This document shows positions 44,661 through 54,300 of a DNA stretch of 64,000 nucleotides, piece after piece. Position numbers and translations under genes: made by a program. The notes below the pieces were generated by a model. That model was given only the letters and a program-made list of their open reading frames with translations. It made no database searches and was not told the origin of the DNA. Source of the stretch: Mitsuaria sp. GD03876 (GTDB taxonomy: Bacteria > Pseudomonadota > Gammaproteobacteria > Burkholderiales > Burkholderiaceae_C); contig NZ_JAOCCU010000002.1 of NCBI RefSeq assembly GCF_029840635.1, positions 213,739-277,738 of the forward strand, read 5' to 3'. Within the stretch, counting starts at the first letter, position 1. Every line of letters begins with the position of its first letter.

Positions 44661-46655
44661 ATGATTGACGCTCAAAAGCTCATCTTCGGGCGCCTCAGCC
44701 TGGAGGCGCTCCCGCTGCACGAGCCGATCCTGGTCGGCACCTTCGCCATGGTCGCCCTGGGCGGCCTGTTCGTCCTCGCGCTGATGACGAAGTTCCGGCT
44801 GTGGGGCCCCTTCTGGCGTGACTGGGTGACCAGCATCGACCACAAGAAGATCGGCATCATGTACATCGTGCTGGGCCTGGTGATGCTGCTGCGCGGCTTC
44901 GCCGACGCGCTCATGATGCGCGCCCAGCAGGCCCTGGCCTTCGGCGACCAGCTCGGCTTCCTGCCCCCGCACCACTACGACCAGGTCTTCACCGCCCACG
45001 GCGTGATCATGATCTTCTTCGTGGCGATGCCGCTGATCACGGGCTTCATGAACTACGTCGTGCCGCTGCAGATCGGCGCGCGCGACGTGGCCTTCCCGTT
45101 CCTGAACAACTTCAGCTTCTGGATGACCACCGGCGGCGCCGTGCTGTGCATGATGTCGCTGTTCGTGGGCGAGTTCGCGCGCACCGGCTGGCTGGCCTAT
45201 CCGCCGCTGTCGGGCCTGCTGGCCAGCCCCGGCGTCGGGGTGGACTACTACATCTGGTCGCTGCAGGTCGCGGGGGTCGGCACCACGCTCTCGGGCATCA
45301 ACCTGATCGCCACCATCATCAAGATGCGGGCGCCGGGCATGACCATGATGAAGATGCCGGTCTTCACCTGGACCTCGCTGTGCTCGAACATCCTGATCGT
45401 GGCCTCGTTCCCGATCCTGACCGCGGCCCTGGCGCTGCTGTCGCTGGACCGTTACGCCGGCACCAACTTCTTCACGACGGACCTCGGCGGCAACGCCATG
45501 ATGTACGTCAACCTGATCTGGATCTGGGGCCACCCCGAGGTCTACATCCTGGTCCTGCCGGCCTTCGGCATCTTCTCGGAAGTGGTCTCGACCTTCAGCC
45601 AGAAGAAGCTGTTCGGCTACGCGTCGATGGTCTACGCGACCGTCGTGATCACGATCCTGTCGTACCTGGTGTGGCTGCACCACTTCTTCACGATGGGCTC
45701 GGGCGCCAGCGTCAACTCGTTCTTCGGCATCACGACGATGATCATCTCGATCCCCACGGGCGCGAAGATCTTCAACTGGCTGTTCACGATGTACCGCGGC
45801 CGCATCAAGTTCGAGGTCCCGATGTACTGGACCATCGGCTTCATGGTCACCTTCGTGATCGGCGGCATGACGGGCGTGCTGCTGGCGGTGCCGCCGGCGG
45901 ACTTCGTGCTGCACAACTCGCTGTTCCTGATCGCGCACTTCCACAACGTGATCATCGGCGGCGTGCTGTTCGGCCTGCTGGCCGGCATCTCGTACTGGTT
46001 CCCGAAGGCCTTCGGCTACAAGCTCGATCCGTTCTGGGGCAAGTGCTCGTTCTGGTTCTGGCAGATCGGCTTCTTCGTCGCCTTCATGCCGCTGTACGTG
46101 CTGGGCCTGATGGGCGTGACCCGCCGCATGAGCCACTTCGACGACCCGTCGCTGCAGATCTGGTTCCAGGTCGCCGCGTTCGGCGCGCTGCTGATCGCCG
46201 CGGGCATCGGCTCGTTCCTGATCCAGCTGGTGGTGTCCTTCCTCAAGCGCGACCAGCTGCGCGACGTCGACGGCGATCCGTGGAACGGCCGCACGCTGGA
46301 GTGGTCGACCTCGTCGCCCCCGCCGCAGTACAACTTCGCGTTCACGCCGGTGGTGCACGACCACGACGCGTGGCACGACATGAAGACCCGCGGCCACCAG
46401 CGCCCGGTCGGCGGCTTCAAGGAGATCCACATGCCCAAGAACACCGGCGCGGGCGTGATCCTGGCCGGCCTGTCGACGCTGTTCGGCTTCGCCCTGATCT
46501 GGCACATGTGGCTGGTGGCCGGCGTCGCCTTCGCGGTGACGGTGATCGCCGCGATCGTCCACACCTTCAACTACAAGCGCGACTACTACATCCCCGCCGA
46601 TGAAGTGGCCCGCACGGAGGACGCCCGCACGAAGGTGCTGGCCGCCCAGGCCTGA
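44661..46655 (+). CDS. cyoB: Cytochrome bo ubiquinol oxidase subunit I
   Basis: A 664-residue catalytic subunit with about 15 membrane helices, reducing O2 to water at a haem-CuB centre. Haem and copper ligands are conserved: His113 ([10 protein letters not shown]), the His-x3-Tyr of [10 protein letters not shown] in WLHHFFTMG and the His pair in [11 protein letters not shown]. The ubiquinol-site residues equivalent to E. coli Arg71, Asp75, His98 and Gln101 are Arg78, Asp82, His105 and Gln108, so this is a quinol rather than a cytochrome c oxidase. Confidence 0.97.
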   Translation: MIDAQKLIFGRLSLEALPLHEPILVGTFAMVALGGLFVLALMTKFRLWGPFWRDWVTSIDHKKIGIMYIVLGLVMLLRGFADALMMRAQQALAFGDQLGFLPPHHYDQVFTAHGVIMIFFVAMPLITGFMNYVVPLQIGARDVAFPFLNNFSFWMTTGGAVLCMMSLFVGEFARTGWLAYPPLSGLLASPGVGVDYYIWSLQVAGVGTTLSGINLIATIIKMRAPGMTMMKMPVFTWTSLCSNILIVASFPILTAALALLSLDRYAGTNFFTTDLGGNAMMYVNLIWIWGHPEVYILVLPAFGIFSEVVSTFSQKKLFGYASMVYATVVITILSYLVWLHHFFTMGSGASVNSFFGITTMIISIPTGAKIFNWLFTMYRGRIKFEVPMYWTIGFMVTFVIGGMTGVLLAVPPADFVLHNSLFLIAHFHNVIIGGVLFGLLAGISYWFPKAFGYKLDPFWGKCSFWFWQIGFFVAFMPLYVLGLMGVTRRMSHFDDPSLQIWFQVAAFGALLIAAGIGSFLIQLVVSFLKRDQLRDVDGDPWNGRTLEWSTSSPPPQYNFAFTPVVHDHDAWHDMKTRGHQRPVGGFKEIHMPKNTGAGVILAGLSTLFGFALIWHMWLVAGVAFAVTVIAAIVHTFNYKRDYYIPADEVARTEDARTKVLAAQA

Positions 46656-46678
46656 ACGCGCAGCGAGCGATATCCAAC

Positions 46679-47302
46679 ATGCAAGCAACGACCATGACGA
46701 ACAACACCGGCGCGCCGGTGTTCTACGACAACGGCGACCACCATCCGCAGCACGGCACGCTCCTCGGGTTCTGGATCTACCTGATGAGCGACTGCCTGAT
46801 CTTCGCGGTGCTGTTCGCGACGTACGCGGTCCTGGGCCGCAGCTACGCGGCCGGCCCGTCGGGCGCCGACCTCTTCGACCTGCCGCTGGTGGCGCTCAAC
46901 ACGGGCTTCCTGCTGCTGTCGTCGATCACGTACGGCTTCGCGATGATCAAGATGCTGGCCAACAAGAAGCAGGGCACGCTGGCCTGGCTGGCGGTCACCG
47001 GCATCCTGGGCCTGTGCTTCCTGGCCGTGGAGCTCTACGAGTTCGCGCACCTGATCCATGAAGGCGCGGGCCCGCAGCGCAGCGCGTTCCTGTCGTCCTT
47101 CTTCACGCTGGTGGGCACGCACGGCCTGCACGTCACCTTCGGCACGATCTGGCTGGTGACGCTGATGGTCCAGGTGACCAAGCTGGGCCTGACCAAGGAG
47201 AACAAGCGCCGCCTGATCTGCCTGTCGATGTTCTGGCACTTCCTGGACGTAATCTGGATCGGTGTCTTCACCTTCGTTTATCTGATGGGAGCGCTGCAGT
47301 GA
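46679..47302 (+). CDS. cyoC: Cytochrome bo ubiquinol oxidase subunit III
   Basis: A 207-residue subunit with five membrane helices. Family features are the FWIYLMSDCLIFAVLFATYAVL opening, VELYEFAHLIHEGAGPQRSAFLSSFFTLVGTHGLHVTFGTIW and a FWHFLDVIWIGVFTFVYLMG end. It stabilises subunit I. Its stop overlaps the cyoD GTG start. Confidence 0.96.
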   Translation: MQATTMTNNTGAPVFYDNGDHHPQHGTLLGFWIYLMSDCLIFAVLFATYAVLGRSYAAGPSGADLFDLPLVALNTGFLLLSSITYGFAMIKMLANKKQGTLAWLAVTGILGLCFLAVELYEFAHLIHEGAGPQRSAFLSSFFTLVGTHGLHVTFGTIWLVTLMVQVTKLGLTKENKRRLICLSMFWHFLDVIWIGVFTFVYLMGALQ

Positions 47303-47694
47303 GCGACCATGACCACAAGCACGACGACCACGGCCACGGCCATGGTCACGACGATCACGACGACGTCGGCTACCACGCCACCGTCAAGGGCTACGTGATC
47401 GGTTTCATCCTGTCGGTGATCCTGACGGCGATCCCGTTCTGGCTGGTGATGGGCAAGGTCATCGCCTCGCCGGCGACCACCGGCATCGTGCTGCTGGCCT
47501 TCGCGGCGGTGCAGATCGTGGTCCACATGATCTATTTCCTGCACATGAACTCGAAGGTCGAGGGCGGCTGGTCGATGCTGTCGCTGATCTTCACGATCGC
47601 CGTCGTGGTGATCATGCTGGCCGGCTCGATCTGGGTGATGTTCCACCTGAACAGCAACATGATGCCGATCCACGACATGCGCAACATGCCTTGA
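47299..47694 (+). CDS. cyoD: Cytochrome bo ubiquinol oxidase subunit IV
   Basis: A 131-residue subunit with three membrane helices (GYVIGFILSVILTAIPFWLV and two more) and a His/Asp-rich N-terminus typical of CyoD in this group. The start is a GTG overlapping the cyoC stop (GTGA). No cyoE (haem O synthase) follows; it must lie elsewhere. Confidence 0.95.
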   Translation: MSDHDHKHDDHGHGHGHDDHDDVGYHATVKGYVIGFILSVILTAIPFWLVMGKVIASPATTGIVLLAFAAVQIVVHMIYFLHMNSKVEGGWSMLSLIFTIAVVVIMLAGSIWVMFHLNSNMMPIHDMRNMP

Positions 47695-48470
47695 TGACCG
47701 ACGTTCATCCGGACACGCCGCGGCCGCGCCGCAGCACCGCCTTCTGGGCGCTGCTGCTGGGCGCGGCCCTTTTGTTTGCGGCCTTCCTCGCGCTGGGCGC
47801 GTGGCAGGTGCAGCGCATGGCGTGGAAGCGGGACCTGATCGCGCGCGTGGACGCGCGGCTGGCCGCCGAGCCGGCGCGCGCGCCCGGCGCGGACCGCTGG
47901 GACGCGATCACGAAGGCGGACGACGAGTACCGCCGCGTCGTGCTGACCGGCACCTTCGACCATTCGCGCGAGACGCTGGTGGGCGCCAGCACCGAGCTGG
48001 GCACCGGCTACTGGGTGCTGACGCCGCTGCGCACCGTGCGCGGCGACTGGGTGCTGGTGAACCGCGGCTTCGTGCCGCCGGCCTTCAAGGCGCGGGCCTC
48101 GCGCACCGCGTCGGAGACGCAGGGCGAGGACCGCGTCGTCGGCCTGCTGCGCCTGACCGAGCCCGGCGGCAGCCTGCTGCGCCGCAACGTGCCGGAGCAG
48201 GACCGCTGGTACTCGCGCGACGTCGAGGCGATCGCCAAGGCGCGGCGCGTGGTCGAGGGCCCGGTGGCGCCGTACTTCGTCGACGCGGCCGTGGCGGACG
48301 ACCACACCCGCTGGCCGCGCGGCGGCCTGACGGTGGTGCGCTTCGCCGACAACCACCTGCAGTACGCGCTGACCTGGTTCGCGATGGCGGCGATGACGGC
48401 CGGCGTCGGCGTGTGGCTGTGGCGCGTCGAGCGCCGCCGCGCGACGGACCCGACCGCGGCGCGGGACTGA
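47694..48470 (+). CDS. SURF1 family oxidase assembly protein
   Basis: A 258-residue inner-membrane protein with two terminal helices (FWALLLGAALLFAAFLALGAWQVQR and LTWFAMAAMTAGVGVWLW) around a periplasmic domain. Signatures are LGAWQVQRMAWK, RVVLTGTF, VLVNRGFVP and HLQYALTWFAMA. SURF1 helps haem insertion into haem-copper oxidases, best known for aa3-type enzymes. The start ATG overlaps the cyoD stop (TGATG), so it is tightly coupled to the quinol oxidase operon. Confidence 0.92.
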   Translation: MTDVHPDTPRPRRSTAFWALLLGAALLFAAFLALGAWQVQRMAWKRDLIARVDARLAAEPARAPGADRWDAITKADDEYRRVVLTGTFDHSRETLVGASTELGTGYWVLTPLRTVRGDWVLVNRGFVPPAFKARASRTASETQGEDRVVGLLRLTEPGGSLLRRNVPEQDRWYSRDVEAIAKARRVVEGPVAPYFVDAAVADDHTRWPRGGLTVVRFADNHLQYALTWFAMAAMTAGVGVWLWRVERRRATDPTAARD

Positions 48471-48480
48471 GGCCGCGACC

Positions 48481-49887
48481 ATGCCGATGAGCCGTCCGGA
48501 TCCGGACGACGACCACCCCGACGACAGCCGCATGCTCGACGGCGCGCCCGGCGCGCTGGCGATGGACGGGGGCTCCGCCGAGGGCCGCGCGCTGCAGGCC
48601 GGCCGCAACAACCTGCAGCAGCTGGTGCAGCTGCGCTGGCTGGCGGCGGCGGGGCAGTTCGGGACGGTGCTGTCGGTGCACTTCGCGCTGCACATCCGGC
48701 TGCCGATGCCGGAGATGCTGACGCTGCTGGCGGTGCTGGTGCTGTTCAACGTCGCCTGCTGGCTGCGCACGCGCTGGGTGCCCAGCGTGCGCAACGCCGA
48801 GCTCTTCGCCGGACTGCTGGTCGACATCGCGGTGCTCAGCGGCCAGCTGTACTACAGCGGCGGCGTCACCAATCCCTTCATCTTCCTGTTCCTGCTGCAG
48901 ATCGCGGTGGGCGCGGTGCTGCTGCCCTCGCGCTACATCTGGTTCACGGTGGCGGTGACCGGCGGCTGCTTCGTCGCGCTGACGCAGTGGCACCAGCCGC
49001 TGCTGGTGCCCGACATGGAAGGCCTGTCGCTGCCGCCGCACTACATCGGCGGCCTGCTGATCTGCTTCGCGATCAACGCCGCGCTGCTGGTGATCTTCAT
49101 CCAGCGCATCGGGCGCAACCTGCGCCAGCGCGACGCGCGCCTGGCCGACCTGCGCCAGCGCGCCGCCGAGGAGGAACACATCGTGCGCATGGGCCTGCTC
49201 GCCTCGGGCGCGGCGCACGAGCTGGGCACGCCGCTGGCGACGCTGTCGGTGATCCTGGGCGACTGGTCGCGGATGGCGCCCTTCGCCGGCGACCCGGAGC
49301 TGCGCGAGGAGATCGAGGAGATGCAGGTCCAGCTGCGGCGCTGCAAGGCGATCGTCAGCGGGATCCTGATGTCGGCGGGCGAGCTGCGCGGCGAGGCGCC
49401 GGTGGTGACGACGCTGCAGGCCTTCCTCGACGACCTGGTCCAGCACTGGCTGACGACGCGGACGCACCACGGGCTGGAGTACCGGCCCGATCCGCGCCTG
49501 CCCAAGGTGCGCATCGTCTCGGACGTCGGGCTCAAGCAGATGATCGACAACGTGCTGGACAACGCGCTCGAGGCCGCGCCCGGGCAGCCGGTGACGCTGC
49601 GCGCGGATGCCGAGGATGGCCAGCTGGTGCTGCGCGTCGTGGACCGCGGGCCGGGGTTCCTGCCGGAGATGCTGGAACGCTTCGGCAAGCCCTATCAATC
49701 GAGCAAGGGCCGCGCCGGCGGCGGGCTGGGGCTCTTCCTGGCGCTGAACGTGGTGCGCTCGCTGGGCGGGCGGCTGCGGGCGCGCAACCGGCTGGCGGAG
49801 GAGGGCGGCGGCGCGGAGGTGGAAATCCGCATGCCCCTGTCGGCGCTGGCGCCGCTGGACCTGCCGGACAATGTCGCCCATGGATGA
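48481..49887 (+). CDS. regB: RegB/PrrB-type redox sensor histidine kinase
   Basis: A 468-residue membrane kinase. A six-helix sensor domain holds the RegB quinone-binding heptapeptide GGVTNPF at residues 127-133. The H-box is ASGAAHELGTPL with His246, and a cysteine (Cys288) lies 42 residues later, close to the redox-active Cys265 of Rhodobacter RegB (40 after its His225). N and G boxes (QMIDNVLDNALEAAP, VDRGPGFLP, GGGLGLFLAL) are intact. It should read the quinone-pool redox state. It follows SURF1 by 10 nt and overlaps regA. Confidence 0.93.
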   Translation: MPMSRPDPDDDHPDDSRMLDGAPGALAMDGGSAEGRALQAGRNNLQQLVQLRWLAAAGQFGTVLSVHFALHIRLPMPEMLTLLAVLVLFNVACWLRTRWVPSVRNAELFAGLLVDIAVLSGQLYYSGGVTNPFIFLFLLQIAVGAVLLPSRYIWFTVAVTGGCFVALTQWHQPLLVPDMEGLSLPPHYIGGLLICFAINAALLVIFIQRIGRNLRQRDARLADLRQRAAEEEHIVRMGLLASGAAHELGTPLATLSVILGDWSRMAPFAGDPELREEIEEMQVQLRRCKAIVSGILMSAGELRGEAPVVTTLQAFLDDLVQHWLTTRTHHGLEYRPDPRLPKVRIVSDVGLKQMIDNVLDNALEAAPGQPVTLRADAEDGQLVLRVVDRGPGFLPEMLERFGKPYQSSKGRAGGGLGLFLALNVVRSLGGRLRARNRLAEEGGGAEVEIRMPLSALAPLDLPDNVAHG

Positions 49888-50449
49888 GCTGACCGCCTCG
49901 GATACCGACCGCCTGCTGTTGATCGTCGAGGACGACGACGCGTTCGCGCGCACGCTGTCGCGTTCGTTCGAGCGCCGCGGCTACCAGGTGCTGCGCGCGA
50001 CCAGCGTGGAGCAGGTGCAGAAGCTGCTGGCCGAGCGCGGGCGCGAGGAGGCGCCGGAGTACGCGGTCGTCGACCTGAAGCTGGCGGGTGGCGGCTCGGG
50101 CCTGGCCTGCGTGCAGACGCTGCACGAGCACGACGCGGAGATGGTGATCGTCGTGCTGACCGGCTACGCGAGCATCGCCACGGCGGTGGAGGCGATCAAG
50201 CTCGGCGCGCGGCATTACCTGGCCAAGCCGGCCAACACCGATGACATCGAGGCCGCGTTCTCGCGCGCGCTGGGCGACGCGGAGGTCGAGGTGACCGAGC
50301 GCGCGACGACCTCGATCAAGACGCTCGAGTGGGAGCACATCCACGAGACGCTGGCGGCGACCGACTTCAACATCTCGGAGACCGCGCGGCGGCTGGGCAT
50401 GCACCGGCGCACGCTGGCGCGCAAGCTGGAGAAGCAGCGGGTGAAGTGA
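49871..50449 (+). CDS. regA: RegA/PrrA-type response regulator
   Basis: A 192-residue regulator with a receiver domain (phospho-acceptor Asp68 in YAVVDLKLAGGGSG, Lys in HYLAKPANTDD) and a C-terminal Fis-type HTH (LAATDFNISETARRLGMHRRTLARKL). The short acidic/Ala linker and HTH sequence match the RegA group. It overlaps regB by 17 nt. RegBA globally controls respiration, so placement in the cyo operon suggests feedback between quinol oxidation and gene expression. Confidence 0.94.
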   Translation: MSPMDELTASDTDRLLLIVEDDDAFARTLSRSFERRGYQVLRATSVEQVQKLLAERGREEAPEYAVVDLKLAGGGSGLACVQTLHEHDAEMVIVVLTGYASIATAVEAIKLGARHYLAKPANTDDIEAAFSRALGDAEVEVTERATTSIKTLEWEHIHETLAATDFNISETARRLGMHRRTLARKLEKQRVK

Positions 50450-50483
50450 GCGGGGCGCCCGTCGGGGCGGCCCAGGAAGGACG

Positions 50484-50506
50484 AAGGGGCCCGTGAAGGG
50501 CCCCTT
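50484..50506. terminator. Hairpin between convergent regA and lipoprotein gene
   Basis: AAGGGGCCC / GGGCCCCTT stem with a GTGAA loop; the T-run is short (TTGTCG). It probably ends transcripts from both sides. Confidence 0.6.
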
Positions 50507-50528
50507 GTCGTTGGCGAGTCCGGTGGAC

Positions 50529-50996
50529 TCAGTTCGTGCGGGTCGTCGCCGGCGCGCGCACCACGCGGGACTTGCCGCCGGTGGTGACGATGATCACGGG
50601 CTCGCCGGCGATCCAGTTCTCGTTGCCCTGCGCCTGGACGACCGCGCGGCGCTCGCCGTTGCGCAGCTGCAGCAGGATCTCGACGGCTTGCTCCTTGGTC
50701 ACGCCGCGCTCGACGGCGTTGCCCAGCGCCGCGCCGGCCACGGCGCCCAGCACGCCGACCACGATGCCCTCGCGGTGGCCACCGACGCTGCCGCCGGCCA
50801 CGCCGCCGACGACCGCGCCGGTCAGCGCGCCGGCGCCGCTTTGGGAGCCGTCCACGGTCACGGGCCGGACCGACAGGACGGTAGCGTCCTGCACCTGGGA
50901 CATCCGCTGCGCGTCACCGCGCTGGATCACATCGGGGCTCGTCGTCGAGCAGGCGGCCAGGGCGGCCACCATCGTGGCAATCAGCAGCTTTTTCAT
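50529..50996 (-). CDS. Glycine-zipper outer-membrane lipoprotein (SlyB/Pcp-like)
   Basis: A 155-residue lipoprotein: the signal peptide MKKLLIATMVAALAAC has the lipobox LAAC with Cys16. A glycine-zipper 2TM segment GAGALTGAVVGGVAGGSVGGH ... VGVLGAVAGAALGNAVE covers about residues 53-95. The C-terminal part (EILLQLRNGERRAVVQ ... GEPVIIVTTGGKSRVV) is the SlyB-type beta domain. GGAGAG precedes the ATG. Such proteins support outer-membrane integrity. Confidence 0.9.
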   Translation of the reverse strand: MKKLLIATMVAALAACSTTSPDVIQRGDAQRMSQVQDATVLSVRPVTVDGSQSGAGALTGAVVGGVAGGSVGGHREGIVVGVLGAVAGAALGNAVERGVTKEQAVEILLQLRNGERRAVVQAQGNENWIAGEPVIIVTTGGKSRVVRAPATTRTN

Positions 50997-51311
50997 CACA
51001 TCTCTCCAAGTCGGTGAACGGGCCAACGTGGTCCCGCGACCTTCCGTTGACCGTACACAAGTCTTTACCCATCGCGACCGTCGCGTCACCGGCCAACGCC
51101 CAGGCGGGCAGGCGGGCGGGCGGCGGCCCAAGGGACTCACTCTACAGGAGTCGCGTTCCGCTCCACCGTGGCGATCGGCATGCCCACGCTGGCGATGGCG
51201 CCTCCGAGGCCGGGCGATGTCCGGCGCGCCAGCGGGGCGGTCGGGGGAATCCTCGGACGCGGCCGGGGAAGGAAGGCTTCTAGACTCCGGCCCCGTCAGG
51301 GAGGAAAACAA
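50997..51311. other. Divergent intergenic region before the RHS gene
   Basis: About 315 nt with no gene. It contains a GC-rich low-complexity run (GGCGGGCAGGCGGGCGGGCGG) at about 51101-51125 and ends in GGGAGGAAAACAA, a strong ribosome-binding site for the RHS gene. No clear promoter hexamers. Confidence 0.4.
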
Positions 51312-54300
51312 ATGAACACGAACCGGCATGACCGGGGCGCCGCCGTCGCGCGTCCGGGACAAGGCCTGCTGCCCGTCATGGGCGCGGTGATGGCGCTCGC
51401 GGCGACCTGCCAGGCGGCGCAAGCCCAGGAAGTCAATCCGAATCCGGCGCCGAGCGTGCAACTGATCGATCCCATGGGCGTCGACATGACCAGCGGTCGC
51501 ATCCGCTATGTCGGCGGCGTGCTGTCGATCGGCGACGCGGGCAAGCCGGCGCTGTCGACCAACTGGTTCAGCTACAACATCGGCGTCACCGGCGCGACGC
51601 CGCTCGGCGGCGCCGGCTACAGCGAGTACGTCTGCATCCGGCCGGGGCAATTCGGATGCGCGGGCATCGGCGCGATGCATTACAAGCTCGGCGACCGCGT
51701 GGTGCTCGACGTCGCGCTGAAGAAGTACGGCGGCGATGTCTCGGGCAACGTCGTCACCGAGCCGGACGGCACGCAATGGACCTTCGCGCCGTACTCGTCC
51801 GCCTCGCCGCCTTACCTGGGCACCAACACGCAGGCCCGGATGGCTGCCACGCTGCAGTCCGTCCGCTACCCCGACGGCGAGCAATTGACCTTCACCTACG
51901 CCAATGGCACGGCGATCCGCGCCGTCGTCAGCTCCCGCGGCTACATGCTGCACCTCACGCCGGGCACCGTGAACGGGTGGAGCCGCGCGGTGATGATCAA
52001 CCTGCGCGACGACTACTGCGACCCGAACGCGCCGACCTGCACGCCCGGTGCGCCGAAGTCGCTGGTGGTGACGGCGCAGACGGCGGATGGCGCGACCACC
52101 GTCACGGATCCCGCGGGCCGCATCGCCCGGCTGGTCGCCACCGGCGCGGATCCCCGCACGATGACCGTTTCCACGCCGGAAGGACGCTCCCTGTCCTGGA
52201 CCGAGCGCCTGCTCGGCGTCATGCCGACCTGTCTGGCGGGCAGTTCGGTGACGACGCAGGCGGCCACGTCGGCCGGTACCTGGAACTACGCGTACACCTT
52301 CGCGACGAACTACTGCAACACCGGCGTGGCGCCCGACTTCGTGGCGACGGACGCGCTCGGCGGCACGACGTCGGTGAAGGGCAACGGGACGACCTACGCC
52401 GATCCGCTCGGCCGGGTCAGCTACTACGGCTGGAGCCTGCTGGGCAGCACCCGGGACCAGGTCACCGGCGGCTCCGCGCCGGTCAGCGTCATTCCCCCGT
52501 CCGGCGGCAGCGGCGGCAGCCTGAACGATGCCTACGGCAGCCTCTACAAGCCGTCGACGATGACCCGGCCCGAGGGCGACCGGGTCGAATACACGTACGA
52601 CGGCCGCTGGAACCTCATCAAGACCGAGCTCAAGCCCAAGCCCGGCTCGGGCCAGACGACGACGATCGTCACCAGCGCCAGCTATCGCGCCTGCACCAAC
52701 GTCGCCGACTTCAAGGTCTGCAATCAGCCGCAGACCACCACCGACGCCGACGGCAAGGTCACGACCTACACCTACGACCCGGCCTCGGGCAAGGTGGCCA
52801 CGGTGACGCTGCCGGAGGTGACGTCGCCAGCCGGGACCGTGCAGCCGCAGACCCGCCACGAGTACTCGGCGCTGTACGCGGTCTATCGCCAGGCGGCGGG
52901 CGCCGCGCCCGCCCGGGCGCCCGCGCCGATCTACCGGCTGACGCGCAAGGCGAGTTGCCTGACGATGACGCTGGCGACCTGTGCGGGGACCGTGGACGAA
53001 GTCGTCACCACCTACGGCTACAACGACAACCTCCAACTGGCCTGGACCACGACCGCCTCGGGCGATGGGGCCCGGTCCGCGACCGTCAGCTTCGAGTACG
53101 ACACGCTGGGCGACCTCGTGAAACAGACGGGCCCCCTGGCCGGCCAGATCACGCGGCATTTCTATGACGCGGCACGCCAGCGGTACGCGACGATCGGCGC
53201 GGACCCCGATGGCGACGGCCCGTCGGGCGCGCCGGTCACCTGGACCACCTACGACAAGGATGGGCTGCCGGTGTCGGTGCGCGCCGGCTACAGCATGTCC
53301 GGCGAGCTGGACGGTTTCGTACCGATGCAGGAGACGCGCACCGCCTATGACGGCGCCAAGCGCAAGGTGTCGGAGGAGGTCTTCGTCGAAGGCGTGCTGG
53401 CCTCGCGCACGAGCCTGAGCTACGACGCGCTCAACCGGCCGCTGTGCACGACGGTGCGGATGAACCTCGCGGTGGCGGCGCCCGCGGATGCCTGCGAAGC
53501 GGGTCCCGCCGGTCCCGCGGGCCCGGACCGGATCACGCGCCACGCGCATGACGCCGCAGGCCAGCTGCAGTCCGTGAAGCAGGCCGTGGGCACCGCGCTG
53601 GAGCGGGTCGAGCGCACCCAGACCTTCACCGCCAACGGCAAGCTGGCGACCATCGCCGATGCCAACGGCAACCTCACGGCCACGGTGTATGACGGCTTCG
53701 ACCGCGCCGCGCGGACCAAGTTCCCGAATCCGTCGCTGCCGGGTGCCGCCAACGAGAACGACTACGAGGAGATCCAAGCCTATGACGGCGGCTCCCGTCC
53801 GCTGGTGCGGCGCTTGCGCGACGGCAACCTGGTGCGCTTCGGCTATGACGCGCTGGGCCGGGTGACCTCGACCGAGGTGACGCCGCTGGCGTCCGGCGAG
53901 GCGGCGCGCACCACCTACGTCCACGACGCCGCGGGACATCTGCGCAGCGCCAGCGACAGCAACGGCTCCGCGGTCATCCGGGCGTACGACGCGCTCGGAT
54001 GCAAGACCTCGGAGCAGGATGCCTTCGGCACCAAGCGCATCGACTGCGACGCGGCCGGCCGTCCGGTCCGGCTCACGTATGCCGACGGGTTGCAGCTGCG
54101 GTATGCCCACCGGCTGGACGACCAGTTCCTGAGCATCGGCGAGGTGAACGGCGCCGAGTTGATGGCCTATGGCTACGACGCGGCGGGACGGCAGCGGCGC
54201 GTGACGCGTGGCAACGGCGTCGTGTCGACGGTGGATTTCGGCGCCGGTGCGATCGGCGTCACGGCCTTCGGCCATGCCGTTCCCGGCGCGGCCGTGAACA

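Noticed and set aside
47695..50449. cyoE (haem O synthase) expected at the end of the cyo operon
   Set aside because: No prenyltransferase motifs are present; the genes after cyoD encode SURF1, RegB and RegA.
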